Notes: generated from the letters alone by a model not told the origin. A stretch of 64,000 nt of DNA from a bacterium (GCA_036382775.1 DASVHD010000029.1:176303-240302); one strand, 5' to 3'. Counted from the stretch's first letter, positions 26,222 through 38,217 are shown. Numbers and translations are program-made.

Positions 26222-27168
26222 TCTTCAACCTCCTTAAATAGCACACTTATTGATTCCGCTTTATGGATCCTCATGATCGCTTCGCCCAGCAGTTTGGCAA
26301 CCGACAGGACTTTGATCTTTTTATTTATTCTTGCGCTATCCAGCGGTATGGTATTCGTTACCACCAGTTCTTTGATCGCTGACTTCATTATCCGCAGCGG
26401 CGCGTCTTTTGACAACAAGGCGTGAACCGCGCAAGCGTAGACTTCCTTTGCTCCGTTTTCCATCATTGCCTCAGCTGCTCCGATCATCGTTCCGCCGGTA
26501 TCAAGGATATCATCATATATCAATGCGGTCTTGCCTGATACATCGCCGATGATATTGTAAACAACAGACTGATTTGGACCGGTTCGACGCTTATCCACGA
26601 TGGCGATGGGTATTTCTTTGCCCAGTCGACGTGCGAACCCTCGCGCATGTTTTACGCGTCCCGCGTCAGGCGAAACAACCACATAGTTATCTAATGCCCG
26701 CGACCGGTAATACTCGATAAATACCGGCGCCGCGTACAACTGGTCGACCGGGATATCAAAAAAGCCCTGGATCTGTTCTGAATGAAGATCGATCGTCAGG
26801 ATCCGGTTCGCGCCGCTGACCGTCAGCAGGTTGGCGATCAGTTTTGATGATATCGGCACCCTTGGCTCATCCTTGCGGTCCTGGCGCGCGTAACCATAGT
26901 AAGGAATGATGGTAGTTATCCGGTCAGCCGAGGCCCTCTTTGCCGCGTCCATAAAGAGCAGTAATTCCAGAAGATTCTCCGCCGGTGGGTTTGTTGACTG
27001 GATAATGAAAACGTCACGGCCCCGGATATTCTCCTCGATCTTTATTTTCAGTTCTCCGTCAGCAAATCGCCGCACAACGCTGTTCCCGATTTCAACCTTG
27101 ATATGTTTCGAAATATCTTTTGTTAACTCACTGCTCGTGGTTCCTGCAAATAACTTTATTTCATCCAT
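26218..27168 (-). CDS. prs: Ribose-phosphate pyrophosphokinase
   Basis: 316 residues, standard length. Conserved blocks: FADGE near 35, YYGYARQDRK, TIDLHSEQIQGFFD and the PRPP-binding DDILDTGGTM. It makes PRPP from ribose-5-phosphate and ATP for nucleotide, His and Trp synthesis. TAAGGAGGTTTA precedes the ATG. It is first gene of the prs-rplY-pth run, behind tRNA-Gln. Confidence 0.97.
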   Translation of the reverse strand: MDEIKLFAGTTSSELTKDISKHIKVEIGNSVVRRFADGELKIKIEENIRGRDVFIIQSTNPPAENLLELLLFMDAAKRASADRITTIIPYYGYARQDRKDEPRVPISSKLIANLLTVSGANRILTIDLHSEQIQGFFDIPVDQLYAAPVFIEYYRSRALDNYVVVSPDAGRVKHARGFARRLGKEIPIAIVDKRRTGPNQSVVYNIIGDVSGKTALIYDDILDTGGTMIGAAEAMMENGAKEVYACAVHALLSKDAPLRIMKSAIKELVVTNTIPLDSARINKKIKVLSVAKLLGEAIMRIHKAESISVLFKEVEE

Positions 27169-27238
27169 TAAACCTCCTTAATATCCCGCTATTCACTTAT
27201 CCTCATAACTTCCTAACCTCATAACCTCATGCCTTCAT

Positions 27239-27309
27239 CTGGGGCGGGAGGAGTCGAACCTCCGCAACAGGATCCAAAATCCTGGGTCCTGCCACTAGAC
27301 GACGCCCCA
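27239..27309 (-). tRNA. tRNA-Gln(UUG)
   Basis: Complete cloverleaf: acceptor TGGGGCG/CGCCCCA, anticodon stem CAGGA/TCCTG with loop TTTTGGA (anticodon TTG), T-arm GGAGGTTCGACTCCTCC. CCA is not encoded, so a CCA-adding enzyme is needed. Confidence 0.95.
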
Positions 27310-27432
27310 AATCCATCAAAGAAAGTAATTAGTTATTAGTTATTAGTAATTAACGTAATTTCAAGAAAATAACATTAAAGTGTTTCTCTATCTGTTTTGT
27401 CAATTACTAATTACCAATTACACAATTACTAA
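27310..27432. repeat. A+T-rich attagt/taatta tract
   Basis: Runs of ttagttattag and taattaccaattac words between tRNA-Gln and ispE. Similar tracts occur at 3020-3055, 10195-10250, 35390-35465 and 59015-59060. No gene or clear hairpin. Confidence 0.5.
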
Positions 27433-28281
27433 TCAAGGTACTGATTCTGCTTCAAAATATACCGCGCCGATATCTGAAAAATATTTTTTAGCTTTTATTT
27501 TCGTTTGTTCATCAATAACGGCATACAAACACGATCCGCTGCCAGATAAGGATACCATGAAAACACCGCTAGCCAGGATATGCGCTTTGACATCAAGAAG
27601 GTCCGGGTGAGCACTGAAAACTACTTGCTCAAAATCGTTATGTAAACCATAGCCCGTGAACCCGGTTCTTTCAGCCTTCTTCTTTTTACGGTCTCCTGCA
27701 ATAATATCCAGATTTACAGCGGGCGTCAATAGCCTTTTGTCATATTCTTCATACGCCCACTTTGTCTGCACCGCATACCCGGGATAGTAGATCAGAAGCG
27801 ACATTTTGGGCATTCTAAAAAATTTAAGTTCATCGCCAAGGCCGCGGGCATATGCCGCTCCTCCCTTTATAAAAAATGGCACATCGCAACCGAGCTCCCG
27901 GGACAATACCATTAACTCTTCATCTGAAACATTAACGCCCGTCATTTCACGGAGGCCCTTCAAGGTCTCGGCCGCGTCCGATGAACCGCCGCCCAGACCG
28001 CCGCCGACCGGAATGTTCTTCAGCAGCGTGATCTTTACGCCTTTTCTCAGCCCGTAGCGCAATTTAAACAGATCGGCTGCTTTAAAACAAATATTTTCTT
28101 CCTGGCTTAGCTTTAATCCCGGCGCATTGATTGCTATCCCCGACTCGGTTTCGTCGAACAACAGCTTATCGGCAAGGGTTATCGTCGTGAAAGTCGTCTC
28201 AATATTATGGTATCCGTCTTCCCGCTTGTTGACGATCTTAAGACCAAGGTTGATCTTCGCACGCGCAGACCGGCTGATCAT
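27433..28281 (-). CDS. ispE: 4-diphosphocytidyl-2-C-methyl-D-erythritol kinase
   Basis: 282 residues from ATG 28281, which overlaps the rlpA stop (ATGA). The frame extends upstream into rlpA, but that part is rlpA in another frame. GHMP-kinase ATP loop [14 protein letters not shown] is near 90, N-terminal [11 protein letters not shown] and C-terminal [14 protein letters not shown]. It is the fourth step of the MEP isoprenoid pathway. No other MEP gene is in the window. Confidence 0.94.
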   Translation of the reverse strand: MISRSARAKINLGLKIVNKREDGYHNIETTFTTITLADKLLFDETESGIAINAPGLKLSQEENICFKAADLFKLRYGLRKGVKITLLKNIPVGGGLGGGSSDAAETLKGLREMTGVNVSDEELMVLSRELGCDVPFFIKGGAAYARGLGDELKFFRMPKMSLLIYYPGYAVQTKWAYEEYDKRLLTPAVNLDIIAGDRKKKKAERTGFTGYGLHNDFEQVVFSAHPDLLDVKAHILASGVFMVSLSGSGSCLYAVIDEQTKIKAKKYFSDIGAVYFEAESVP

Positions 28282-28634
28282 CTGATCTCTTTGATCTTCA
28301 CCTTTACCACACCGTCCGCGATCATGTCGATCTCCTTGGCCGCGGCAAAGGACAGGTCGATTATCCTGTTTTTGACCCATGGTCCGCGGTCGTTGACCCG
28401 CACGACAACGCTCTTATTATTTTTCAGATTCGTGACCCTCAGTTTCGTTCCGAACGGGAGTTTTTTGTGGGCGCACGTCAACGCCCATTTGTTATAGCTC
28501 TCTCCGGAGGCGGTTTTCTTCCCGTGGAACTCATCACCATAATAAGTTGCCATGCCGGTCTGGACAAAAGCGTCGGCTGCCGCGCTGCTTCCCGCGAGAC
28601 AGCAGCACTGCATGGCGAACATCATGATCATCAT
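28278..28634 (-). CDS. rlpA: RlpA-like double-psi beta-barrel protein
   Basis: 118 residues from ATG 28634 (a TTG at 28640 is also possible). A hydrophobic, Cys/Met-rich signal sequence covers about 1-20. The RlpA domain follows: [29 protein letters not shown] with the key His, and VNDRGPW with the key Asp. RlpA proteins are septal lytic transglycosylases acting on denuded glycan strands. It lacks the SPOR domain, so septal targeting is not assured. The promoter's -10 box lies only 5 nt before the ATG, so the mRNA is probably leaderless. It is coupled to ispE. Confidence 0.85.
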   Translation of the reverse strand: MMIMMFAMQCCCLAGSSAAADAFVQTGMATYYGDEFHGKKTASGESYNKWALTCAHKKLPFGTKLRVTNLKNNKSVVVRVNDRGPWVKNRIIDLSFAAAKEIDMIADGVVKVKIKEIR

Positions 28635-28639
28635 GTTCA

Positions 28640-28668
28640 ATTATACAACAAATTGAAGCGACTGTCAA
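28640..28668 (-). promoter_or_regulatory. Promoter of rlpA-ispE, leaderless
   Basis: Minus strand TTGACA (28668-28663), 17-bp spacer, TATAAT (28645-28640), then TGAAC and ATG (28634-28632). Transcription should begin at or within a base or two of the start codon. Confidence 0.75.
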
Positions 28669-28800
28669 TCAATTGCGATGAAAACCGCTGTCGCGCGCGA
28701 ATTCAGGCACGATCTAGCACCGCGCGATCGGAAATTCGCGCGCGGATAGCGTCAATGCAATATCCGTGCCAATTACTTTTAATAATTTTTTCTTTTTGCC

Positions 28801-28828
28801 TTGACTTTCGCTTTTTTTTGTATATCCT
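28801..28828 (+). promoter_or_regulatory. Promoter of dnaA
   Basis: TTGACT (28801-28806), 16-bp spacer, TATCCT (28823-28828). The leader of about 112 nt is A+T-rich and carries DnaA-box-like sites just before dnaA, consistent with autoregulation. Confidence 0.55.
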
Positions 28829-28909
28829 TATGAAGGTAATTCTCGATTTTAATAAAAACTTTTTTCGAAAAAATATGAACTCATATTTCAGCAGTTTTAA
28901 GTAAAAAAA

Positions 28910-28940
28910 TGTTGATAACTTTGTGGATTGTTGTGGAAAA
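28910..28940. other. DnaA-box-like cluster upstream of dnaA (oriC candidate, part 1)
   Basis: TGTTGATAA (28910-28918, reverse of TTATCAACA), TGTGGATTG (28922-28930) and TGTGGAAAA (28932-28940; one mismatch to reverse TTATCCACA) in tandem immediately before the dnaA start. The preceding 100 bp are very A+T-rich. Confidence 0.6.
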
Positions 28941-28946
28941 AAGGAC

Positions 28947-30266
28947 ATGAGCGATCTAGCAAAAAACACTTGGGAAAATATTTTAACTTACATTAAGGAA
29001 AGAATACCGGCCCAGTCGTTCACCACGTGGTTCGGCGACAGCAAGGGCGTGGAATTGAAGGACGATGTGCTGCTCGTTGAGTTCCCGAACAGTTTTTACA
29101 TCGACTGGATCGAGGAACACTACTACCGGATTCTTGAAGAAGCGGTAGGACAGATCGAAGACCGCAAGCTGCGCCTGGCGTTCAAGGCGCTGAAGCAGCA
29201 GGGCGACCGTCCGGTCAAGAAAAGAAAGCGGCTGATCCTGTCGCAGGACGGCACAAAGCTCCAGGACCGCTACTCTTTCGAAAATTTCATTGTCGGCAAG
29301 AATAATGAGTTCGCTCACGCGGCGGCGCTGGCCGTGGCCGAGGCTCCCGGGCAGGCGTATAACCCGTTATTCCTGTACGGCGGAGTCGGGTTGGGTAAAA
29401 CCCATTTAATGCAGGCGATCGGTAACTTTGTTTGCCGTCAGAACAAAACGATAAAGATCTATTATACGCAGGCCGAGACGATTATGAACGAACTCATCGA
29501 GGCTATTCAGAAAACCCAGCAGATGACATTTAAAAAGAAATACCGCAACAAGGACCTCCTGCTGATCGATGATATTCAGTTTCTTTATGGCAAGGAACGG
29601 CTTCAGGAAGAGATCTTTCACACTTTTGACAGTCTGTATACACAGGAAAAACAGATCGTCATAACTTCAGACCGGCCGCCCAAGGACATCCAGACCCTGG
29701 AAGAACGACTGACATCGCGGTTCCAGGGAGGACTGGTCGTTGACCTTCAGCCTCCGGACCTGGAAACCAGGATCGCGATCCTGCAAAAGAAGGCTGAAAC
29801 CGAGAACGTGAAACTGCCCACCAACGTGGCATACTATATCGCGGCCCGCGTGAAGTCGAATATCCGCGAGCTTGAAGGATGTTTGATACGGCTGTTAGCG
29901 CTTTCGTCGCTATCCGGACATGAAGTCACCGAGGAACTAGCCGAAGAAGTATTGAAAGACCTGCTGGGTGCGTCGGAAAAGATCACGAAGGACATCGTAC
30001 TGAAGAAAGTCAGCATTGAATTTGGTTTTTCAGAGGAAGACATCAAGGGCCAGAAGCGGACGGAGAAACTCGCGCTCGCCCGCCAGGTCGCAATGTATCT
30101 TATTAGGAACATGCTGAATCTTTCGCTGACCGAGATCGGTGATTTTTTCAGCGGCAAAGATCACAGCACGGTCATCTACGCCATAGCTAAGATCGACCAG
30201 CTCAAAATAAAAGATCCCGAATTCAATCAAAAGCTCGAGCGTATAACTAGCCGGATAAACGGTTGA
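28947..30266 (+). CDS. dnaA: Chromosomal replication initiator DnaA
   Basis: 439 residues from ATG 28947 (AAAAAAGGAC precedes); the GTG at 28923 lies in the DnaA-box cluster. Domain I is at about 1-75 (WENILTYIKERIPAQSFTTWF). The AAA+ core has Walker A GGVGLGKTH near 145 and Walker B LLIDDIQFL. The C-terminal DNA-binding domain has the signature GKDHSTVIYA near 410. Domain II is very short. It binds the boxes flanking its own gene to open the origin. Confidence 0.97.
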   Translation: MSDLAKNTWENILTYIKERIPAQSFTTWFGDSKGVELKDDVLLVEFPNSFYIDWIEEHYYRILEEAVGQIEDRKLRLAFKALKQQGDRPVKKRKRLILSQDGTKLQDRYSFENFIVGKNNEFAHAAALAVAEAPGQAYNPLFLYGGVGLGKTHLMQAIGNFVCRQNKTIKIYYTQAETIMNELIEAIQKTQQMTFKKKYRNKDLLLIDDIQFLYGKERLQEEIFHTFDSLYTQEKQIVITSDRPPKDIQTLEERLTSRFQGGLVVDLQPPDLETRIAILQKKAETENVKLPTNVAYYIAARVKSNIRELEGCLIRLLALSSLSGHEVTEELAEEVLKDLLGASEKITKDIVLKKVSIEFGFSEEDIKGQKRTEKLALARQVAMYLIRNMLNLSLTEIGDFFSGKDHSTVIYAIAKIDQLKIKDPEFNQKLERITSRING

Positions 30267-30295
30267 GAATATGTTAGTAGCTGCAGAAGTGTCCT

Positions 30296-30435
30296 TTATC
30301 AACAACAATGTACGTATTATGAACAATAATATCAACACGGCGTTTGCCGACTTAAACTGGTTTTCCGCGCACAAACCATCTTTTCAACAGTTTAAAGGAT
30401 ACAACAACATCAATATGTTATATTTAATAAATTAT
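30296..30435 (+). other. DnaA-box-like sites and A+T-rich tract between dnaA and dnaN (oriC candidate, part 2)
   Basis: Three nonamers in the same direction: TTATCAACA (30296-30304), ATATCAACA (30329-30337) and TTTTCAACA (30381-30389). They are followed by an A+T-only-like stretch (tatttaataaattattatt, near 30420) that could serve as the unwinding element. No gene is supported in 30267-30458. Confidence 0.6.
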
Positions 30436-30458
30436 TATTATTATTGTAAGGAGGATTA

Positions 30459-31553
30459 ATGGAATTCAAAATTAAACGAGATCTCCTGGAAAAAAATTTA
30501 AACAGCATTGTTAGATTGATCCCGCCTAAAAGCACGTACACGGTCTTGCAGAACATCATTATCGCAGCGAAAGACAAGGCACTTTCGATCGAAGGAACTG
30601 ACCTCGATGTTTTTGTCAAAAAAATTATTCCTGCGGACGTAAAGACCGAAGGCAAAGTACTTTTACCCGGCAAGAAGATCCTGGAAATAGCGCGCGAAGC
30701 AAATGCCGATGATATGGCGTTTAAATTAAAGGAACTCAACCTTCAGATCGTTACCGGCGGCGCTCACTATAATATTCCGGCGCTTGACTCCCAGGAATTC
30801 CCAGAGGTGCCGAAGTTCCCTGAAAAAATATGGTTGCAGATGACCGTCGGCGATCTGGGACAGATGGTCGATTCGACGATTTTTATGGTTTCCAAGGATA
30901 TCAGCCGCCGGCCCATGAACGGGATCCTGATCCAGTCAAAGGACAATGAAATGCGGGTCGTGACGACCGACGGCGCAAGACTTGCCATGTGCAAAAAAGA
31001 AATGAGAGCGCCGGTCGGCGAATTGATCGCGGGGCCGAAAATATTCGATTTGTTGGACCTTGACCGGACTGAGGAAAAGATCGACCTGTTCATGGAAGAA
31101 AGGATGATGGGCGTGAAATATCTCAACACGACCATCATCGCAAGGCTCATAGAAGGTCCTTATCCGAACTATGAAGGCGTGATCCCGAAGACGTTTGCCG
31201 CGAAGTGCACGATCGAAAAAGGGATCCTCGAAGGCGCGCTTAAGCGCATGGCCGTCGTGGCCAGCTCCAATATCAAGAACGTGAAATTCGATTTTGCGGA
31301 AAATACGATCCTGCTGTATGCTTCCTCGCCGGACAGCGGCGAAGGCCGCGAGCAGGTGCCGTGCCAGTTCGAAGGCGAAAAGACCGGCATCTGGTTCAAC
31401 GCGAACTACGTGCTCGAAATCTTCCGGCATATTACCGCGAACGACGTCGTATTCCAGCTTACTTCTGCGTCAACCGCCGCGGTGGTGCGGCCGAAAGACG
31501 ATGAAAATATGCTGTATTTATTGATGCCACTAAGGATCGACAGCTATGAATAG
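30459..31553 (+). CDS. dnaN: DNA polymerase III beta sliding clamp
   Basis: 364 residues; TAAGGAGGATTA before the ATG. It has three repeated clamp domains: an N-terminal MEFKIKRDLLEKNL, the DISRRPMNGILI segment, and a C-terminal LYLLMPLRI that is the typical end. It forms the ring holding Pol III on DNA; the dnaE replicative subunit is encoded 19 kb downstream. It is placed immediately after dnaA, the classic origin arrangement. Its 3' end overlaps the next gene by 8 bp. Confidence 0.97.
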   Translation: MEFKIKRDLLEKNLNSIVRLIPPKSTYTVLQNIIIAAKDKALSIEGTDLDVFVKKIIPADVKTEGKVLLPGKKILEIAREANADDMAFKLKELNLQIVTGGAHYNIPALDSQEFPEVPKFPEKIWLQMTVGDLGQMVDSTIFMVSKDISRRPMNGILIQSKDNEMRVVTTDGARLAMCKKEMRAPVGELIAGPKIFDLLDLDRTEEKIDLFMEERMMGVKYLNTTIIARLIEGPYPNYEGVIPKTFAAKCTIEKGILEGALKRMAVVASSNIKNVKFDFAENTILLYASSPDSGEGREQVPCQFEGEKTGIWFNANYVLEIFRHITANDVVFQLTSASTAAVVRPKDDENMLYLLMPLRIDSYE

Positions 31554-32070
31554 CAGAATATGGACACACCTGATCATTGGTTCGGCACTCATTTTGTGCC
31601 TGGTACCCGGTCTTTTGCCCGGGCAGAACTATGGGCCGAGCCTCGGTATTATCCTTGGTTCGCCCACGGGGTTCACATTCAAGTACGTATTCGCTCATAC
31701 CTCGGCGATAGCAATAAATGCCGGATGGGGATTGGTCGGCGACGTTCATTTTGCCGCTTCGTGCGATTATCAATTCCTGTTCCCGCAGACCATGCGATGG
31801 ACCGATGAGTTTGAGGGCACGGCCCATGAGTTAAGGGGTTTGACACCCTATCTGGGCGTGGGCGGAAGGCTGACCATCGAGGAAGAACCAGAACCAGCCA
31901 ATGATACTAAACTGCACGTCGGCGTCAGGCTGGGCGGCGGGCTCGAATACGCGATCAACCGGTTCGGCATATTCCTCGAAATATATCCGGTGGTTGATAT
32001 AATCCCCTCGACCGATTTTGATTTCATGGGCGGGCTTGGCTTCAGATTCTACTTCGGCGGGCACCGATAA
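31546..32070 (+). CDS. Outer-membrane beta-barrel-like protein, unknown function
   Basis: 174 residues with a signal peptide of about 26 residues (ALILCLVPGLLPGQ). The mature part alternates hydrophobic and polar residues in short strands (GVRLGGGLEYAINRFGIFLEIYP; GGLGFRFYFGG) and ends with an aromatic-rich strand, consistent with a small 8-strand barrel. No named family is recognised. It overlaps dnaN by 8 bp and so is co-transcribed with it; the rRNA promoters follow at once. Confidence 0.75.
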   Translation: MNSRIWTHLIIGSALILCLVPGLLPGQNYGPSLGIILGSPTGFTFKYVFAHTSAIAINAGWGLVGDVHFAASCDYQFLFPQTMRWTDEFEGTAHELRGLTPYLGVGGRLTIEEEPEPANDTKLHVGVRLGGGLEYAINRFGIFLEIYPVVDIIPSTDFDFMGGLGFRFYFGGHR

Positions 32071-32078
32071 ACAAATAT

Positions 32079-32157
32079 AAGGCGCAGACAATCTAATAAT
32101 TAAGGCGCTGACTTTTGCGTCCTGTTTATACATAAGAGAATTGTAAGAAAAACGGGA
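32079..32157 (+). repeat. About 60-bp hairpin element, copy 1 (left of rRNA operon)
   Basis: 32103-32157 reads aaGGCGCTGACTTTTGCGTC then CTGTTTATACATAAGAGAAT and TGTAAGAAAAACGGGACTAT. An inverted copy lies right of the operon (35624-35682) and a third at 63066-63120. Terminal parts cctGTT/AACgggA pair. 32079-32089 is a short extra copy of its first bases (aaggcgcagac). Confidence 0.65.
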
Positions 32158-32160
32158 CTA

Positions 32161-32188
32161 TTGACATTGTTTTAAAAATATGTATACT
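32161..32188 (+). promoter_or_regulatory. rRNA promoter P1
   Basis: TTGACA (32161-32166), 16-bp spacer, TATACT (32183-32188). First of two tandem promoters before 23S. Confidence 0.8.
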
Positions 32189-32218
32189 TCTAGTCTTACG
32201 CGATTGTCAGATACACCC

Positions 32219-32246
32219 TTGACAATTGATGCTTTTTTTATATAAT
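32219..32246 (+). promoter_or_regulatory. rRNA promoter P2, full consensus
   Basis: TTGACA (32219-32224), 16-bp spacer containing seven T, TATAAT (32241-32246). It lies about 87 nt before the mature 23S 5' end. Confidence 0.85.
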
Positions 32247-32332
32247 ATAGAGCTAAAGGTAATTGTTTTTCTTTGGCTTGGCAATTGATAATTGATCTTT
32301 GAAAATTTATACAATTGGCGGAAGGGTCTTAA

Positions 32333-35361
<3,029 letters not shown>

Positions 35362-35474
35362 CCTTCCGCCATCTTTTTCTCAACATTATTGTGTTATTGG
35401 TAATTGTGTAATTAATGGAAAAAAGGGAACATAATTACATAGTAACTAGATTACTAGTAACTAAGTTGAAGAAT

Positions 35475-35590
<116 letters not shown>

Positions 35591-35592
<2 letters not shown>

Positions 35593-35619
35593 TTTTCTTT
35601 TTGCGCCTAAGGCGCAAAA
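35591..35619 (+). terminator. End of rRNA operon: T-run and TTTTGCGCC hairpin
   Basis: gtttttcttttt directly after the 5S stem, then a perfect 9-bp hairpin TTTTGCGCC-taa-GGCGCAAAA (35599-35619). The 5S stem plus T-run probably terminates; the second hairpin lacks its own T-tail. Confidence 0.6.
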
Positions 35620-35623
35620 TGAT

Positions 35624-35682
35624 TACCCCGTTATTTTTTAGAATTCTAGAATGCAGAACGGGACGCAAACGTCGGTGCCGCG
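35624..35682 (-). repeat. About 60-bp hairpin element, copy 2 (right of rRNA operon, inverted)
   Basis: Read on the minus strand it gives GGCACCGACGTTTGCGTCCC, GTTCTGCATTCTAGAATTCT and AAAAAATAACGGGGTAAT, aligning with 32103-32157 over its whole length in the opposite direction. Confidence 0.65.
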
Positions 35683-35713
35683 ATATAAAGAATGATTACG
35701 GTGATAAGATATT

Positions 35714-35739
35714 AAAAGCAAGGCTTAGCCTTGCTTTTT
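35714..35739 (+). terminator. Strong hairpin before the GAF gene
   Basis: Perfect 11-bp stem AAAAGCAAGGC-tta-GCCTTGCTTTT. Ends in a short T-run, 15 nt before the next ATG; a second rRNA terminator or an attenuator of the following gene. Confidence 0.7.
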
Positions 35740-35753
35740 GTTAGGAGGTGTTT

Positions 35754-36221
35754 ATGATCGAAAAAAAGGAAAAGTTTGAAACGATCTTGGCAAAGATCAA
35801 AGATGTCACGGCCGGCAATGACTCCCGGGATGAAAAACTCAATGCTGTGTGCCAGCTGCTTTACGGCGGTCTCCCCTATTATAACTGGGTCGGATTCTAC
35901 CTCACCGACGAGACCGGGAAGAATTTAATGCTTGGACCTTATCTGGGCGCGCCGACCGAGCATGTTAAGATCGCGTTTGGCCAGGGGATCTGCGGCCAGG
36001 CCGCCGAGCGCAAGGAAACATTCGTGGTGCAGGACGTTTCCAAGGAAACAAATTACCTGTCATGCAGCATAAAAGTGAAAGCCGAGATCGTCGTGCCGAT
36101 ATTCAAGGGCGAGAAAATAGCCGGCGAGCTCGACATCGATTCGCATACCGCCAACCCGTTCACCCAAGAGGACAAGCTTTATCTGGAAAAGATCTGCGGG
36201 GAATTAAAAAAGATATTTTAA
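35754..36221 (+). CDS. msrC: GAF-domain free methionine-(R)-sulfoxide reductase-like protein
   Basis: 155 residues from ATG 35754 after TTAGGAGGTG. One GAF domain over most of the length. It matches the E. coli YebR/MsrC pattern: NWVGFYL, GQGICG and LSCSxxVKAEIVVPI. Two of the three E. coli redox cysteines are kept (in ICG and LSCS), while the first (C84 equivalent) is replaced (TEHVKIAFG), so resolution may differ. The expected role is reducing free Met-R-sulfoxide in the cytoplasm. It stands alone between rRNA and convergent lipoprotein genes. Confidence 0.82.
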   Translation: MIEKKEKFETILAKIKDVTAGNDSRDEKLNAVCQLLYGGLPYYNWVGFYLTDETGKNLMLGPYLGAPTEHVKIAFGQGICGQAAERKETFVVQDVSKETNYLSCSIKVKAEIVVPIFKGEKIAGELDIDSHTANPFTQEDKLYLEKICGELKKIF

Positions 36222-36234
36222 ACCGACCTGCTGA

Positions 36235-36690
36235 CTACGGCTTAAAATAACGGGTCATGAAGCTCCACGTTGGAGACCAGTTTGTGTACCATTTCCAGTT
36301 AGGGCTGTATGCGCAGACGCGCCAGTAATAATAATCGTTAGAATCTATGCGCAGGGCATAGGTATTGGTATAAACTTCAATCGGATCGACATCACTGAAA
36401 AGGCTGTCGAGCCGGCCAGCCACTTGCAATAAATAAAATTCTGTTTCGTCTATATATGACCATTCCATATTAACATACAAAGGATACGGGATGCCATACT
36501 TGTAGAAAAAAGTATCATCCATGGGGTGGAAAAGAACGGGCGGATCGGGTGGATTTGCCAGAGTGTCTTCAGGCGGCTGATAATCATTGGGATCCTTACA
36601 GCCAGGATTCAGCCAAACCATGATTATCAACGGTATTAATAATAGCAAGCATGCAAAAGAGTTGCGTCTTTCTATCATCTTCATTTTCAT
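36235..36690 (-). CDS. Small lipoprotein, fibronectin-III-like
   Basis: 151 residues. The signal ends in lipobox LNPGC at about 31; the mature part is proline-rich at first (PPEDTLANPPDPPVL), then a beta-rich domain with YYYWRVCAYSPNW and WSPTWSFMT. That WRV.A...G.WS..WSF pattern is typical of FN3-like surface modules. Its ATG overlaps the stop of the 485-residue propeller lipoprotein (ATGA), so they form a two-gene operon. Function unknown; probably an outer-leaflet or periplasmic partner of that propeller. Confidence 0.75.
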   Translation of the reverse strand: MKMKMIERRNSFACLLLLIPLIIMVWLNPGCKDPNDYQPPEDTLANPPDPPVLFHPMDDTFFYKYGIPYPLYVNMEWSYIDETEFYLLQVAGRLDSLFSDVDPIEVYTNTYALRIDSNDYYYWRVCAYSPNWKWYTNWSPTWSFMTRYFKP

Positions 36691-38144
36691 GGTTTCATTT
36701 TGACAAGGTAAACATCATACCAGCCCGTGCTGACCATGTGCCAAAAACCGGCTATTATGTAAGTGCCATCGCCGTTCTGTTTGATCGAATTGCCGCCGTC
36801 AATGTGAAATCCATTGCTCACCCATTGCCATTCCATGGTGCCGCCGGCGTCGGTCTTGACAACATAAGCGTCTGAGTAGGTTCCCACGGTCGACCAGGTT
36901 TTGCCGGCGATGGCATATCCGCCGTCCAGGGTCTGGATCGCCGAATATCCGTAATCGTCATGATTTCCGCTGAAATTCCCGAAAAATTTTTCCCATGAAA
37001 CCTGACCACTTGCGTTGGTTTTGATCAAGTACACATTACCATTGCCTGCGCCGATGATATAACCACCGTCCGAAGTCTGCTCAACCGAATTGCCACGGTC
37101 CCAGGCCGTGGTCCCGATCGTTCTCGTCCACAGGGTGTCACCGTTAGCATTTGTTTTGACAAGATACACATCGCCGCCGCCCGCGCCGAAAGATGTCGTA
37201 TAACCGGTGATGATATACCCGTCGTCAGATGTTTTATCTAGGGAGTACGCGCACTCCAAGAGAGTTCCTCCATAAGTCCTTGTCCAGACCGTATCGCCGG
37301 TCGTGTTGGTTTTAATAAGGTAAAATTGCTGGCTGTTCCCGAACGACAAGCTGACGCCGGCAATGACGTAACCGCCATCGGTCGCTGCAACGACAGAGTA
37401 TCCCATATCATCGGCTGTGCCGCCGTAAGTTTGTCCCCATATTTGATTACCCGAACCGTCGGTTTTGACCAGATAAACATCCTGGTCGCCGGAACCGAAC
37501 GAATAAGTACCGCCGACGATGATGTAACCGCCGTCCTGGGTCAATGCGATGCCGTACGCGCGGTCGTCGTCGCCGCTGCCAAAGGTCTTTTCCCATATGA
37601 CATTGCCTGATTGATCTACTTTGAGCAGGTACATGTCTTCGCCGCCCGCGCCGTACGAAGTTGTGTATCCGGCAATAACGTAATAACCGTCAGTCGTTAT
37701 CTGAACGCAATTAGCAAAATCATCTTTAGCGCCGCCGTAAGTCTTAGCCCATAATACGTTTCGACTTATGTTTAATACGTGCTCGCCCGACCAGTCTGAC
37801 TCCGCTTCGTTAATATCCTTTGCCTTCGCGCGGATGGGGTATATGCCAGTATCAATATAACTGTGCTGCATGATAACTGAATCACCCGAGCCCGCAAACA
37901 GGCTCCAGTTGGATATTTCGCCGTCGCCCCAATCGAACTGGATCGACACGCTGTCAGAGTCTGGATCTGTTGCTGAAGAGGTAAAATAGTAATTACCAAT
38001 GTCGCCGCCAACCAAACCTGACGGTGTTGATGGAATATCAGGCGGATCGTTTTTTTTGCAGCTTGAAAAGGTAACGGCAAAAGCGCAGATAAAAAGCATT
38101 GGTTTGAAGAAAGCCGTGCGATCTCGAGATTTTATCAAAATCAT
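36687..38144 (-). CDS. Lipoprotein with PKD-like domain and seven-bladed propeller
   Basis: 485 residues. Hydrophobic signal and lipobox TFSSC at about 29. A PKD-like segment at about 40-125 (SIQFDWGDGEISNW; HSYIDTGIYPIRAKA). Then seven repeats of about 50 residues of form W.KTYGG..DD..Y.I..T.DGGYIIAG.T.SFG.G..D.YLVKTD..G, predicting a seven-bladed beta-propeller. Such proteins are common in FCB-type and archaeal genomes and have no assigned role; ligand binding at the surface is likely. ATG 38144 has GGGGA closely upstream; an internal Met at 16 is an alternative start. Confidence 0.8.
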   Translation of the reverse strand: MILIKSRDRTAFFKPMLFICAFAVTFSSCKKNDPPDIPSTPSGLVGGDIGNYYFTSSATDPDSDSVSIQFDWGDGEISNWSLFAGSGDSVIMQHSYIDTGIYPIRAKAKDINEAESDWSGEHVLNISRNVLWAKTYGGAKDDFANCVQITTDGYYVIAGYTTSYGAGGEDMYLLKVDQSGNVIWEKTFGSGDDDRAYGIALTQDGGYIIVGGTYSFGSGDQDVYLVKTDGSGNQIWGQTYGGTADDMGYSVVAATDGGYVIAGVSLSFGNSQQFYLIKTNTTGDTVWTRTYGGTLLECAYSLDKTSDDGYIITGYTTSFGAGGGDVYLVKTNANGDTLWTRTIGTTAWDRGNSVEQTSDGGYIIGAGNGNVYLIKTNASGQVSWEKFFGNFSGNHDDYGYSAIQTLDGGYAIAGKTWSTVGTYSDAYVVKTDAGGTMEWQWVSNGFHIDGGNSIKQNGDGTYIIAGFWHMVSTGWYDVYLVKMKP

Positions 38145-38217
38145 TCCCCTTTATATGTTCAATACATTGATCTTGTATCATTATATACTGCAAATCTACC
38201 TGGTTGTCAACCCCCTA

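Noticed and set aside
32071..32332. Remnant of a 16S gene ahead of 23S
   Set aside because: The DNA holds only a hairpin element, two promoters and the processing stem; no 16S landmarks are seen.
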